NCBI RefSeq assembly: GCF_937980635.1
Contig: NZ_CALJPG010000010.1
Location: 74,844 to 138,843 of the forward strand
DNA length: 64,000 bases
Direction: 5' to 3'
Source: an uncultured Campylobacter sp.
GTDB taxonomy: Bacteria > Campylobacterota > Campylobacteria > Campylobacterales > Campylobacteraceae
Positions 1-8,784 of the stretch are shown piece by piece (within the stretch, counting starts at the first letter, position 1; each line of letters begins with the position of its first letter). The notes beneath the pieces are model-generated. The model was not told where the DNA came from. It made no database searches and was given only the letters and a program-made list of their open reading frames with translations. The position numbers and the translations under genes were made by a program.

Positions 1-1239
1 GAGAGGTATGTGAAAAATAAAATTTTAGAGCGCATTTTGGCGCCCGAGCGCACGATGATGTTTCGCGTCGTCTATATGAGCGACGGCGGCGAGCCTTGCG
101 TGCATACGGGATATCGCATAGAGTTCAACTCCGCTCTGGGCCCTTACAAAGGCGGCCTGCGCTTTCATCCGAGCGTAAATTTGGGCGTTTTAAAATTTTT
201 AGGGTTTGAGCAAATTTTTAAAAATTCCCTCACAGGTCTTAATATCGGCGGCGCAAAAGGCGGCGCAAATTTCGATCCCAAGGGCAAGAGCGACGGCGAG
301 ATTATGAGATTTTGCCAAGCTTTTATGTTAGAACTTCACCGCCTAATCAGCTCCAATACCGACGTGCCCGCAGGCGACATCGGTGTGGGCGGTCGCGAGA
401 TCGGTTATATGTACGGCGCATATAAAAAGCTCACCCGCAGATTCGACGGCGCGCTTACGGGCAAGGGGCTAAGCTGGGGCGGCAGCCTCGCGCGCACTGA
501 GGCTACAGGCTACGGCTCGGTCTATTTTGCAAACGAGATGCTCGCTACCAGAGGCGATTCGCTGCACGGCAAAATTTGCACGATCTCGGGCGCCGGCAAT
601 GTCGCGATCTACACAGCCGAAAAGCTCTATCAAATGCAGGCTAAGCCCGTCACCGTAAGTGATTCTACGGGCTTTATCTATGATGCCGAGGGAATTGACG
701 TGGCGCTTCTTAAAAAGCTAAAAGAGCAGCTGCGCGTAGGGCTTTGCGAATATATTAAAGAGCGTCCTAACGCAAAATTTATCCCCGTAAGCGCCTATCC
801 CGCGGGTCGCAACGGCGTGTGGAGCGTGCCGTGCGACGCCGCGTTTCCGAGCGCTACGCAAAACGAGCTTAATCTGCAAGACGTAAAGACTCTCTATGCC
901 AACGGATGTCGCATGGTTTGCGAGGGCGCGAATATGCCAAGTACGCTTGAAGCGATAGATTTTATGCTCGCGCAAAAAGACTTTCTTTTCGGCCCTGCGA
1001 AAGCGGCGAATGCTGGCGGCGTGGCTACAAGCGGGCTTGAGATGGCGCAAAACGCGCAGATGGCGTCGTGGAGCTTCGAGGAGGTCGACGGCAAGCTGCG
1101 CGAGATCATGTGTCACATATTTCGCACCAGCTACGAGACCTCGAAGGAATTCGGCGCGGAGGGCAATCTCGTGCTAGGCTCGAATATCGCGGGCTTTCGC
1201 CGCGTAGCCGATGCGATGCTGGATCAAGGTCTGGTTTAA
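1..1239 (+). CDS. gdhA: NADP-type glutamate dehydrogenase, 5' partial
   Basis: Interconverts glutamate and 2-oxoglutarate plus ammonia in the cytoplasm. The frame is open from the first base (ERYVKNKILERILAPERT), so the gene begins before the window; the GTG at 10 is not the real start. Compared with E. coli GdhA (about 447 residues) roughly 40 N-terminal residues are missing. Visible family motifs are GPYKGGLRFHPSVN (substrate site), GGAKGGANFDP (catalytic lysine region), DVPAGDIGVGGREIG and the nucleotide-binding turn SGAGNVA. The C-terminal half aligns with the family to the end (KAANAGGVATSGLEMAQNAQ). Identity is very secure; only the 5' boundary is unknown. Confidence 0.97.
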   Translation, partial: ERYVKNKILERILAPERTMMFRVVYMSDGGEPCVHTGYRIEFNSALGPYKGGLRFHPSVNLGVLKFLGFEQIFKNSLTGLNIGGAKGGANFDPKGKSDGEIMRFCQAFMLELHRLISSNTDVPAGDIGVGGREIGYMYGAYKKLTRRFDGALTGKGLSWGGSLARTEATGYGSVYFANEMLATRGDSLHGKICTISGAGNVAIYTAEKLYQMQAKPVTVSDSTGFIYDAEGIDVALLKKLKEQLRVGLCEYIKERPNAKFIPVSAYPAGRNGVWSVPCDAAFPSATQNELNLQDVKTLYANGCRMVCEGANMPSTLEAIDFMLAQKDFLFGPAKAANAGGVATSGLEMAQNAQMASWSFEEVDGKLREIMCHIFRTSYETSKEFGAEGNLVLGSNIAGFRRVADAMLDQGLV

Positions 1240-1261
1240 GCTCAACTCGCTTTATTTTGTA

Positions 1262-1281
1262 AAAAGCGGTAGCTCGCTTTT
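1262..1281 (+). terminator. hairpin downstream of gdhA
   Basis: AAAAGCG and CGCTTTT form a 7-bp stem around a 6-base loop, 22 bases after the gdhA stop. A second possible hairpin (AGCTC...GAGCT followed by TTTTT, about 1288-1316) lies just downstream. Either could end gdhA transcription. Inferred from shape only. Confidence 0.45.
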
Positions 1282-1669
1282 AAATTTAGCTCTTTAAATT
1301 TGCGGCGAGCTTTTTGGCTGCTTTGATAAAATTCCAATCGTTTGCGCGGAGGATAGGATATGCGAGCTTCTCGACATAATTCGCTCTGCGCGGCTTGCGC
1401 TGGCATCGTTCGCTGCGTAAATTTAAATAGCGCCAAGCAGTGCGGTTTTAAAATTTTAGCTCGTCGTAGCGATGCTTTTAAATTTTAGTCGCAAGCACGA
1501 CAAAGACCGACGCATCCTAATTTCATCTTTAAATTGGCAGGTAAATTCCGCCCGTTAAATTTAGCTTTGAAATTTTGTGTTTAAAATTTAACCTAAAATT
1601 TTATTTTAAATCGTCCACGCAGTGCGTAAATTTAAGCCGAGCACGGGCTGAGCGTTTACCGCAGTTTGG

Positions 1670-1675
1670 CATAAT
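1670..1675 (+). promoter_or_regulatory. possible -10 box for DUF4197 gene
   Basis: CATAAT lies 28 bases before the ATG at 1704 and resembles the TATAAT-type -10 element that dominates Campylobacter promoters. No -35 is expected in this group. Weak, by eye only. Confidence 0.3.
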
Positions 1676-1703
1676 GGCGCAAATTTTATCCAAAGGTTGC
1701 AAT

Positions 1704-2435
1704 ATGAAAAAATTTATGGTTTTACTCGCCGCTGCGTCGCTGTCGCTTGCGCATGCGGACGTGACGGATATTCTAAAGCAGGGCGCGGACGTGCTCGGTG
1801 CGACTCGGAGCGGAAACTACAAAGAGCTGCTCGCTTCCGCTACGAACCGCGCCGTAGCCGAGCTCGCCAAGGGCTACATCCACAGCAAGACCGCTAAAAT
1901 CGAGCTTCCTCCTTCGCTTAAGGCGGCTGCGAAGCTTGCGAGAAAGGTGGGCGGCGATAAATGGGAACGTGAGCTCGTCGTGAGTATGAACGATGCCGCT
2001 ACCAAGGCGGTTAGCGGTGCGAGCAAGATATTTTTGCAAGATATGAAATCGATGAGCGATGCCGACGTTAAAAAGCTCATCGGCGGCGGCGACACGGCGC
2101 TTAGCGAGTATCTGCAGAGCAAATCGGGCGCGAAGCTGCGGGCGGTTTTTAGGCCGATCGTAAGCGATATGATGAGCAAAAACAGCTTCGCAACGGCGTA
2201 TAACGGGCTAAATTCCTTCGCGCAAAGCAAGATTGCGGGCAATGAAGCGGTGCAAAACATCGCGCGCGGGCTGGGTGCGAGCGAGTATCTGCCTAAGCAG
2301 GGCGAGGATTTGAACGATTACATCACGAAAAAGACGCTGGATGGGCTATTTGCGGTGATGAGGGAAAAAGAAAGCGCGCTTCGCGGTAGCGCCGTCGGCA
2401 AAGGTGCTGGGATTTTAGGCAAGGTGCTTCAATAA
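1704..2435 (+). CDS. DUF4197 family exported protein
   Basis: A 243-residue protein of unknown function. Residues 1-18 (MKKFMVLLAAASLSLAHA) are a signal peptide, so the mature protein is periplasmic or envelope-associated. The rest matches what I recall of DUF4197: an N-terminal DILKQGADVLG segment, a repeated-helix body with KIELPPSLKAAAKLARKVGG, then LIGGGDTALSEYLQSKSGAKL and a C-terminal DYITKKTLDGLFAVMREKE. I chose ATG 1704 because it has the upstream AAAGG ribosome site and gives a clean signal peptide; the open frame extends upstream to 1575 without sensible sequence. Stands alone between non-coding stretches, probably monocistronic. Confidence 0.85.
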   Translation: MKKFMVLLAAASLSLAHADVTDILKQGADVLGATRSGNYKELLASATNRAVAELAKGYIHSKTAKIELPPSLKAAAKLARKVGGDKWERELVVSMNDAATKAVSGASKIFLQDMKSMSDADVKKLIGGGDTALSEYLQSKSGAKLRAVFRPIVSDMMSKNSFATAYNGLNSFAQSKIAGNEAVQNIARGLGASEYLPKQGEDLNDYITKKTLDGLFAVMREKESALRGSAVGKGAGILGKVLQ

Positions 2436-3060
2436 AGCTCGCGGCGAGGCTTTGGCGTAAATTTCGCCGTATAGCTAGCTGCTTCCTGTTGCTTCGCGCT
2501 GCCGCCCGCGTAGTCTAAAGCTGCGCGCAAAGTGCCCGCTCGCGCGAAGCGGCTGCTTGCGGCAAATCATCGGGCGCGCGGCGAAATTTAGAAGTTCGTT
2601 TGTCGCGCGCTTACGGTAGGTTTGCTTTAGACGATAATCTTAGCGCGGAGTTTAATCCGCGAAATTTGAAACTGTAAAATTTAGAAATTTAGCAAGACGC
2701 AAAGGATTTGAAATTTTAAAATTTCACGCGGAGTTTTAGAAATTCGTGCGGCAATTGAATGCGCGTATATCTAGCGTCTGAAATTTTACAAAGCGACGGA
2801 GTATCGGAAAGTATGGCGGTAGCCGATAAAAGAGCAAGGGTAAAGAAAGAAAGCCGTCTTGTAAATTTCGCTTCTTTCATATCTCTCTTTATGTTCCACA
2901 AAACCCGGTTTACTCATTAGTCCTATTATTTTCCGATTCCATTTTTCTTAATTCCTTAAGCGTTCTATTATGGACATTAGCTTTCTTGTAAGCTCACCTT
3001 CAGCAGCAATATATCTTACTAAATTTATACCTTTCATATCTGTTACTATCAATAGTTTGC
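2436..3060. other. intergenic region at edge of AT-rich island
   Basis: 2436-2900 is non-coding-looking sequence with repeated AAATTT/AAATTTTA motifs. From about 2900 the base composition becomes AT-richer and the AAATTT motif thins out, marking the start of the immunity-type island that continues to about 5920. A 61-codon minus-strand frame at 2716-2901 shows no recognisable features and is not called. A short minus-strand frame at 2948-3037 is listed separately. Confidence 0.6.
2948..3037 (-). pseudogene. short orphan frame, possible gene remnant
   Basis: A 29-codon minus-strand frame beginning MKGINLVRYIAAEGELTRKL lies just downstream of the 3061-3867 gene. The same frame is open a little further upstream (to a stop near 3069), so it may be a frameshifted tail of the neighbour or the remnant of a separate immunity-type gene. 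Its composition resembles coding DNA more than the AAATTT-rich spacer. No ribosome site is convincing. I cannot assign a function. Confidence 0.25.
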
Positions 3061-3867
3061 TCAAAAGCCTTTCCTTTTATTTTTAAATTTTAATCTCTTT
3101 CGCTTAATTTTTATAAAATTTTCCAGTTGCTTATCGGTAAAATTTAAAATTTCTTTTCGATTTTGCAAATTTACGTAGGTGTGCCTTATATCGCAGCACT
3201 TATAAAAAATATATTTCCAATTTTTAATTAGCCAGTCCGTATCAATGGCGCTTTTATCTGTTTTAAATAAAAACGGCAAAACCCATAAACCCGCCTTGTA
3301 GCCGCTAATTACGATCAATTTTATAAAATTTGCTCCATCATCGTCTTTTGCTTTTACTACGATAAAGCTTACATTTTTCTCGTATGGATAGCAGGATTTT
3401 CCACATTCGATAATATCTCCAACCTCGATCTTTCCGCGAAATTTCAAGAGAGGAATACTAAGCTTTTCTATCAAATTTGTCTTTATGCGTCTATTGCGTC
3501 CGAATTTATCCCTAGGTTTTATCAGTCTGAAACCAGGGATTGTTTCGTCGCAATCTTCTTTGTAATCTTTGAGTTCATCGCTACTAAGGTAATTATCGGA
3601 GCATATAAATACCTCCTGGGGGCTCGCATTGATACCGAAATTTGCTAAATTACGAATCAATTGCTCCTTGTCCACGACAAACCCCGCTTTGCTTGATAGC
3701 ATCTCATCCGAAAGCTCAAAATATCTGGTATCTTTTAAATTTAAAAGGCAAGGATTTTCTGTCCAGAAACAGCGCTCATCGCAGACCATAAGCTCATCGT
3801 CGTTAAATTTTATAATATCGCCTCTTTGTAAATCATTGTCGAAGGTTGATATTGGTAAGATAGTCAT
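3061..3867 (-). CDS. hypothetical protein, possible immunity protein
   Basis: A 268-residue soluble protein that I do not recognise. There is no signal peptide or membrane segment. Two short stretches look alike, LQRGDIIKF near residue 13 and IEVGDIIEC near residue 145, suggesting a possible internal duplication of a small beta-rich domain. It ends in a very basic tail (KIKRKRLKFKNKRKGF). ATG 3867 has a good AAAGGA ribosome site. It lies 69 bases downstream of the preceding gene on the same strand and in an AT-rich group that includes an Imm53-like protein, which is why an immunity role is proposed; that role is inference from neighbourhood only. Confidence 0.6.
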   Translation of the reverse strand: MTILPISTFDNDLQRGDIIKFNDDELMVCDERCFWTENPCLLNLKDTRYFELSDEMLSSKAGFVVDKEQLIRNLANFGINASPQEVFICSDNYLSSDELKDYKEDCDETIPGFRLIKPRDKFGRNRRIKTNLIEKLSIPLLKFRGKIEVGDIIECGKSCYPYEKNVSFIVVKAKDDDGANFIKLIVISGYKAGLWVLPFLFKTDKSAIDTDWLIKNWKYIFYKCCDIRHTYVNLQNRKEILNFTDKQLENFIKIKRKRLKFKNKRKGF

Positions 3868-3936
3868 TCAAAGTCCTTTTTTGCTTGCTAGATTAAACAT
3901 GTTCATAATAAATTTTCGTTATTTGTAATCGCTAAA

Positions 3937-4569
3937 TTATGCCTCTATAACCACATCTTTATACTTTTCATAAAGCCTCGGCTTTAAAATTTTATCACGA
4001 TACTCTTTGCCCGCCTTAGTCATACACATCCAGTGGCTAAATCTACTCCAGGTATCAGGATTTTTCCAAGTTATCTCTGATTTGGGAGTTATGTTCTCCT
4101 CCTCTAAAAATTTATATCCAAAAAAGAAGTTATCTCTAAAATAGATCCACTTCTCATAAAGCGACATACCTAGATCGATCTTGGATAAATTCGTATCAAA
4201 GTCAGCCCATTCCTGTCTTAAATTTTCGCCCTCTACGCCGAAGTCTATCATACCCCCTAAAAACAGCTGACCCATTACTCCGAAATACTCTCCCGCATAT
4301 GTCGGATAGGCTGAAATTTCAGGGTTATCTTCGTCCGCTAGCATATAGTCGCTTCGGATAATCCCATATAGTTCAAACCATTCGTACCAATCAAAGATTT
4401 CATATTCAAGGTAATCCAAAATATCTTTTTTTCTGGTACCGGGAATTTGAGCTAATATGCGAATAAACGAATCCATCCAGCAATCAAATCCTAAAGCCTT
4501 ATAAAGTTCTTCATCTTTGTTAAAAACCCAGCCGTATAGTTCATTCGGTTTCAAAATTTTAAATTTCAT
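3937..4569 (-). CDS. hypothetical protein, possible immunity protein
   Basis: A 210-residue acidic, tryptophan- and tyrosine-rich soluble protein with no signal peptide. I do not recognise the family. The aromatic-rich acidic profile (for example DYLEYEIFDWYEWFELYG near residues 52-69) is common among toxin-neutralising immunity proteins, but this is a general resemblance. The ATG at 4569 overlaps the end of the upstream gene by 11 bases, with AAAAAGGAG as ribosome site inside that gene, so the two are co-transcribed and probably translationally coupled. Confidence 0.65.
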   Translation of the reverse strand: MKFKILKPNELYGWVFNKDEELYKALGFDCWMDSFIRILAQIPGTRKKDILDYLEYEIFDWYEWFELYGIIRSDYMLADEDNPEISAYPTYAGEYFGVMGQLFLGGMIDFGVEGENLRQEWADFDTNLSKIDLGMSLYEKWIYFRDNFFFGYKFLEEENITPKSEITWKNPDTWSRFSHWMCMTKAGKEYRDKILKPRLYEKYKDVVIEA

Positions 4570-5170
4570 AGTATCTCCTTTTTAAATTTAATCGGTTGCC
4601 GATAGAATTTACCTCATCGATCCGTTTGGTTGATCTCATAAACTCGTTAATATAAAAATTATTTGATTCCGAGAGCTTGGGCATACTTTTTATTATTTCA
4701 TCTAAATCGACGCTCTTTATTTCGGCGCAATTTTTTATATCGCCGCAGATACCGATAAAAATAAGATCGCCTCTGTTTTTGCCTATAAATTTACCCTTTG
4801 CGTAATAACCGCCTTCGAATCTTTCATAGGACATACAATATAATATTTGCTTTAAAATTTCACTTTGATCCAGCTTGAAATAGGTGCAGAATTCCACGCC
4901 CTCTATATCTTGCGATATGTTGGTGGCGCCTAAGGAGCTTTTTTCATATTTTTTAAGATCTATTTTTCGGATATTGTTTTCATCTCCTTCGCCGATTGCT
5001 CCAAGCACGCGGAAATCCCTATCTATCTCGCCGTAAATATCAAAAAACAGATAGCTGCCCTTAAAGCTTTTATAGGCGAATTCCTTTACGGCATCCTTAA
5101 CAATTTCGATATTTGCAAGCGTAACTTCGGTCTTTTTGCAAGATTCGTTTTTTATCTCGACTTCGATCAT
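4559..5170 (-). CDS. hypothetical protein, possible immunity protein
   Basis: A 203-residue soluble protein of unknown family, start ATG 5170 with AAAGGAG upstream. The N-terminal half looks beta-rich and acidic (KSFKGSYLFFDIYGEIDRD), followed by a helical region (DQSEILKQILYCMSYERF). No signal peptide, no membrane segment, no catalytic motif that I can name. Its stop overlaps the start of the 3937-4569 gene by 11 bases and it sits 29 bases downstream of the Imm53-like gene, so the three form one transcription unit. Immunity function is inferred from context. Confidence 0.65.
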   Translation of the reverse strand: MIEVEIKNESCKKTEVTLANIEIVKDAVKEFAYKSFKGSYLFFDIYGEIDRDFRVLGAIGEGDENNIRKIDLKKYEKSSLGATNISQDIEGVEFCTYFKLDQSEILKQILYCMSYERFEGGYYAKGKFIGKNRGDLIFIGICGDIKNCAEIKSVDLDEIIKSMPKLSESNNFYINEFMRSTKRIDEVNSIGNRLNLKRRYYEI

Positions 5171-5199
5171 CTAAGCTCCTTTATTTGTCTTGCTAAATT

Positions 5200-5475
5200 T
5201 TAATCCGTTAGCCATTTTACCACATGCTCCAATAATTCCTCTAAATTTTCGGCTCCGCAACTTCCTTTGAGTTCGTTTTCCGTGGCATTGATGAAAAACC
5301 AATCCTCGTCATCTCTATCGATATTTATTTTGATCGGCTTTTTCCCGCTCTCGCCATCGATTTTAATCAACCAGCCGGGATTATCGACCGTCTCCAGCGT
5401 AAGTCCGTATTGATGCTCCCATTCTCCGTCGCATTTGGAAGCATACCAGTTTTGTATGAGTTTTAGATTATTCAT
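5200..5475 (-). CDS. Imm53-like immunity protein
   Basis: A 91-residue acidic cytoplasmic protein. It carries the features I associate with the Imm53 family of polymorphic-toxin immunity proteins: NWYASKCDGEWEHQYGLTL at residues 9-27, then DNPGWLIKIDG, then a DEDWFF segment and a C-terminal ENLEELLEHVVKWL helix. Such proteins bind and neutralise a cognate toxin domain delivered by neighbouring cells. No toxin gene is adjacent, so this appears to be an orphan immunity gene. ATG 5475 has an AAAGGAG ribosome site. It is the anchor for reading the surrounding AT-rich genes as an immunity island. Confidence 0.75.
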   Translation of the reverse strand: MNNLKLIQNWYASKCDGEWEHQYGLTLETVDNPGWLIKIDGESGKKPIKINIDRDDEDWFFINATENELKGSCGAENLEELLEHVVKWLTD

Positions 5476-5565
5476 TGCTACTCCTTTAATTTTATAAATT
5501 TTAAAATTCTCGATTTGTTAGGCTTTGATATTGCAATTGAAGCAGGGCTTCTTTGCTATTTAAAT

Positions 5566-5919
5566 TTAATCGCTTATTAAAAATTTCTTTTCCAAGCCAT
5601 CTTTATTTACGGTGATTATCTTCGAGTTCGGAATATTTAAAAATTTTATAGCTTTTTCGTCCAGCTCTGACAATGGCTCCTCAAGATTAAATTTAGTTTT
5701 ATAGTAATATAGCGAAAGATCTCTTTTGTTGCCCTGCTCCATAAGTTGCATTATGCACCTATCGTTTGAATCACCGGTTATATGGCGGTTTATCATCATA
5801 AACGCCTCGCAGCTTTTATGAAACGGAAAGCGACCGAAGTTAAAAAGATTGCCGACGAGCTCAAATACAAGGACAAAAAACAGAAATAAAATGAATAGCT
5901 TGATCATTCTGCGTTTCAT
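5566..5919 (-). CDS. hypothetical single-pass membrane protein
   Basis: A 117-residue protein with a basic N-terminus (MKRRMIK) and a single strongly hydrophobic segment at about residues 7-25, then a soluble domain that should face the periplasm. Two cysteines (CEAFMM and CIMQLM) could form a disulfide there. Family not recognised. It is the first gene of the AT-rich minus-strand group, 90 bases upstream of the Imm53-like gene. It could be a membrane-anchored immunity protein against an envelope-acting toxin; this is speculation from position. Confidence 0.55.
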   Translation of the reverse strand: MKRRMIKLFILFLFFVLVFELVGNLFNFGRFPFHKSCEAFMMINRHITGDSNDRCIMQLMEQGNKRDLSLYYYKTKFNLEEPLSELDEKAIKFLNIPNSKIITVNKDGLEKKFLISD

Positions 5920-6036
5920 TGCGGCATTTCCTAAATTTTGAAATCAAAGATTCGTTTGTGTTTTAAATACATAAACGGTATTTGCGCTCAAGTCACGGGC
6001 GCACCCAAGCGCTAGTAGCAGCGGTCGGGCGCAAAA

Positions 6037-7389
6037 TTACGACGCTATCTCGCTTTTTGCCGCGCTGGTTGCGGCGGATTCGCTTTCGTCCATGATGATG
6101 AGCTGTTTTGCGCGCTTAATCTTGGCATCGTCGCGAAACGCCGCGCGCACCTTGTCCATGCCGGTGTAAAATTCTTTCATCAAAACAAGGCACAAATACG
6201 CGCCGAATTCCGTCGTGCGGATAATCTCGCCCTCGATCCGCACGGCTCCTGCAAGCCTTAGCAGGCTAAGCTCTCTGCCCAGTTCGCGGCGCAGGTTTAG
6301 ATCGTTTGCGGAGTTAAATTTAGCGATATCGATCTCGCCGTTGAAAAGCTCGGTCAAAAAGAGGTATTTCGCGCGCTCGGATCTGCTAAAATCGCAAGTG
6401 GCGATGACGGTACTTTCGTTTTTGCGCACTCTGCTTGCGTAGTCTTCGAGATTAAACGCATTTACGAGCAGTCTGCCGCCTAAGAAACTAAACGCGCCGC
6501 TTCCGATGCCTACGTATTCGTGATTCGTGCCTACATACTCGTCGCTCATATTTGATTTTTCGCGAGCGAAGGCCCATGCGTTGCTGCGGTGCCAGCTTGC
6601 AAATTCCTTGCAGATGATGGAGTAAAACTCCTCCTCGTGATCTACATTGCTAACGCCGAGGCTCCGTGCTATTTGATCGCGCATCAAAGGCGATTTCATC
6701 AGCGGATACAGCGTGATCTGTTCGGGCTTCACCGCTTTTGCCGCTTCAATGTCGCGAAGTAAAATTTCGCGCGTTTGAAACGGAAAGTTAAAGATCAGAT
6801 CCAGGCTTAAAATCGGCAAAATTCCGACCGCTCGGGATAGCTTTTCTTGCAAAATTTCGCCCGAGCCGAATTTGTCATAGCGTGAAGCTTTGCGTAAAAT
6901 ATCATCATCAAAGCTCTGCACCCCCACGCTTAGGCGGTCTATTAGCCCGCGAAATCGCAGCAAACTCTCAGGCTCGATGTGGTTGGGATCGCTTTCGCAC
7001 GAGACCTCTTTGATGCTAAAAAGCGACTTGGCAAGCTCTAGCGTGCGTGCTAGCTCATCCTCGTCGATGAGCGTCGTGCCGCCGCCTACATAAAGCGTCT
7101 CAAAGTCGTAGCCTGCGTCCTTCGTGCGCTGCATCTCGGTGCGCAGCGCGCTGAAATACGCCTTGCACGCGCCGCGCTCGTAGGCGTATTTATGAAAGGA
7201 GCAGTACGGGCAAAACGTGTGGCAAAAGGGCACGTGCATGTAGAGCATATATTTTTTATCGGGGTTTGGAATTTTAGCGATATTTTCCTGCGTGATGTCG
7301 ATTCTAAGGGAGTTGTATAGGGATTTTTGCATAGTTTCGGCGGCGTATTTTTTAGCGAAATTATGCACCACTTGACTTATAAAATTCAT
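6037..7389 (-). CDS. HemN/HemW-like radical SAM protein
   Basis: A 450-residue cytoplasmic radical SAM protein of the oxygen-independent coproporphyrinogen oxidase superfamily. The iron-sulfur cluster ligands are Cys56, Cys60 and Cys63 in MHVPFCHTFCPYCSF; the glycine-rich YVGGGTTL follows near residue 101, and LSVGVQSFDDDILR is the conserved HemN/HemW segment. The C-terminal HemN-type domain runs to about residue 420, followed by an Ala/Ser-rich tail. It is longer than typical HemW (about 380) and resembles the second HemN-like protein found in Campylobacter. Whether it acts as a heme chaperone, as a true decarboxylase or in heme breakdown (HutW-like) cannot be decided here. Confidence 0.85.
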   Translation of the reverse strand: MNFISQVVHNFAKKYAAETMQKSLYNSLRIDITQENIAKIPNPDKKYMLYMHVPFCHTFCPYCSFHKYAYERGACKAYFSALRTEMQRTKDAGYDFETLYVGGGTTLIDEDELARTLELAKSLFSIKEVSCESDPNHIEPESLLRFRGLIDRLSVGVQSFDDDILRKASRYDKFGSGEILQEKLSRAVGILPILSLDLIFNFPFQTREILLRDIEAAKAVKPEQITLYPLMKSPLMRDQIARSLGVSNVDHEEEFYSIICKEFASWHRSNAWAFAREKSNMSDEYVGTNHEYVGIGSGAFSFLGGRLLVNAFNLEDYASRVRKNESTVIATCDFSRSERAKYLFLTELFNGEIDIAKFNSANDLNLRRELGRELSLLRLAGAVRIEGEIIRTTEFGAYLCLVLMKEFYTGMDKVRAAFRDDAKIKRAKQLIIMDESESAATSAAKSEIAS

Positions 7390-7458
7390 AAAACTTTAAC
7401 CTTTTTTAAACTTAAAAATTAACTCTTAAAGTTTATCGAAAACTAACTTATAAATTTA

Positions 7459-7806
7459 TCAATAATTCAATAAAAAGCGTAGCGCCGCCATATAACTTAG
7501 CGTAGGAAGCGCTATCGTAACGAGGGAATTGCGAAATTTAGCATGCACGACAAACGCCATAATCAGGCAAAGTAGCAGCGCCGCCGTTTGCAGCACGTCC
7601 GCGCTAAAAGTCCGCTCGCCCGAAAAGCTAGGCAGCATCGTCTTAAGCGCATAGATCGTCAAAACGACCATTATCAAAAGTCCGGAGTTTTTCTGCAGAT
7701 ACGCCAGATTTGGACTCGCAGTCTTTTTCTTAAAAAGAAGCAGCGGCAAAAATCGCGTCAAAATCGTAGCGATCGAGGCTAGAAAGATATAGGGCAAAAT
7801 TTCCAC
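7459..7806 (-). CDS. azlD: AzlD family branched-chain amino acid exporter subunit
   Basis: A 115-residue inner-membrane protein with four predicted hydrophobic helices, matching the small AzlD subunit that works with AzlC to export branched-chain amino acids. The N-terminal ATILTRFLPLLLF motif is characteristic. The GTG start at 7806 overlaps the azlC stop by one base, so translation is coupled. Substrate is inferred from the family, not from this sequence. Confidence 0.85.
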   Translation of the reverse strand: MEILPYIFLASIATILTRFLPLLLFKKKTASPNLAYLQKNSGLLIMVVLTIYALKTMLPSFSGERTFSADVLQTAALLLCLIMAFVVHAKFRNSLVTIALPTLSYMAALRFLLNY

Positions 7807-8564
7807 TATCTGCTCCTTTTTAGGAACTTTCGCAGCCTGCGTCCCGCGTGCGAAGGTCGCTCGAAGTATTTGCGAAAGAGCAGCAATACCGCTGTGCCGA
7901 AAATCAGAGTGCCGAATAAAAAGTATTTTGTAGGAAAGATAAAAAGCCCCGCAAATGCGCAGGCAAATCCTAGCAATAGCACTTTGTATTGCGGGTTTGC
8001 TTTAAAAACCTTATAGGTTAGCATCGCAAAAAGCGCCGTCAGACTAAACTCGATCCCGCTAAAATCAAGTTTTAAGCTTGCTCCCAAAACAGCCCCCGCA
8101 ACGACGCCCGCAACCCAGTAGGAATGATTTAAGACCGCGGTTAGATTATAAAGCAGATCAAGCTCTTTTAGCCTTTGCGGCGTTACGGGCTGTTCGCCGC
8201 TAAGCTCCTCGGGGCGCAAAAACGCACGCGCTTTTAGCAGCGCAAAGGTTTCATCCGTAAGGGCATATACGGCGTAAATTTTATGGCGCACGAAGCGCAG
8301 CTCGTCCAACAGCGACATCGTATAGAAAAAATGGCGGAAATTTAGCAAAAACGCCACGACGAAGGTATCTACGAGCGAGGCGTGGGTTACGATGAAGGCG
8401 ATCAACACAAACTCCACGCTGCCTGCGTAGATCAGCAGCGAGGTTAGCGCCAGCGCCCATACGGGCAGGTCTTGGCTGATACCGTAGATACCAAACGCTA
8501 GCCCTAGCGGCACGTAGCCCATCATCACGGCGAGGGTGGATCTAAAAATTTCAAATTTACTCAT
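7806..8564 (-). CDS. azlC: AzlC family branched-chain amino acid exporter subunit
   Basis: A 252-residue membrane protein with AzlC hallmarks: MMGYVPLGLAFGIYG near the N-terminus, YAGSVEFVLIAFI, and FLLNFRHFFYTMSL, the conserved arginine-histidine segment. Six to seven hydrophobic helices are visible. ATG 8564 has AGGAAAAAT just upstream. Forms a two-gene operon with azlD (one-base overlap). The C-terminus ends in a short basic tail (GRRLRKFLKRSR). Confidence 0.88.
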   Translation of the reverse strand: MSKFEIFRSTLAVMMGYVPLGLAFGIYGISQDLPVWALALTSLLIYAGSVEFVLIAFIVTHASLVDTFVVAFLLNFRHFFYTMSLLDELRFVRHKIYAVYALTDETFALLKARAFLRPEELSGEQPVTPQRLKELDLLYNLTAVLNHSYWVAGVVAGAVLGASLKLDFSGIEFSLTALFAMLTYKVFKANPQYKVLLLGFACAFAGLFIFPTKYFLFGTLIFGTAVLLLFRKYFERPSHAGRRLRKFLKRSR

Positions 8565-8784
8565 ATTTTTCCTAAATTTAAAAGCGCGATTGTAGCTAAA
8601 ATTTTATTAAATTTTACAGGGCATACGGGCGAATCTGTGCCGTCGCTAGCGAGTTTTGCGCTGTCATTCGCCGCAAGAGGAGTTGCAAAATTTACTCGCT
8701 TAGACGCCGTGAAATTTTAAAATTTAGCTTGCGTAGAAATTCGCGAAATTTTAAAATTCCGGGGAGCAGATTTTTAAATTTAGC

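Larger units (their letters stand above)
1240..1703. other. intergenic region, AAATTT-rich
   Basis: I see no credible gene in this stretch. It holds the gdhA hairpins and then many AAATTT/AAATTTTA motifs in both orientations. The forward frame that runs into the DUF4197 gene from 1575 has no family resemblance before 1704 and is read as non-coding. Confidence 0.6.

Noticed and set aside
718..1116. Long minus-strand frames across gdhA
   Set aside because: They lie wholly inside gdhA on the opposite strand, have no ribosome site and their translation shows no domain; GC-rich codons create long antisense frames.
2716..2901. 61-codon minus-strand frame near the island edge
   Set aside because: No ribosome site, no recognisable family, composition like the AAATTT spacer. 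A hydrophobic patch alone is not enough.
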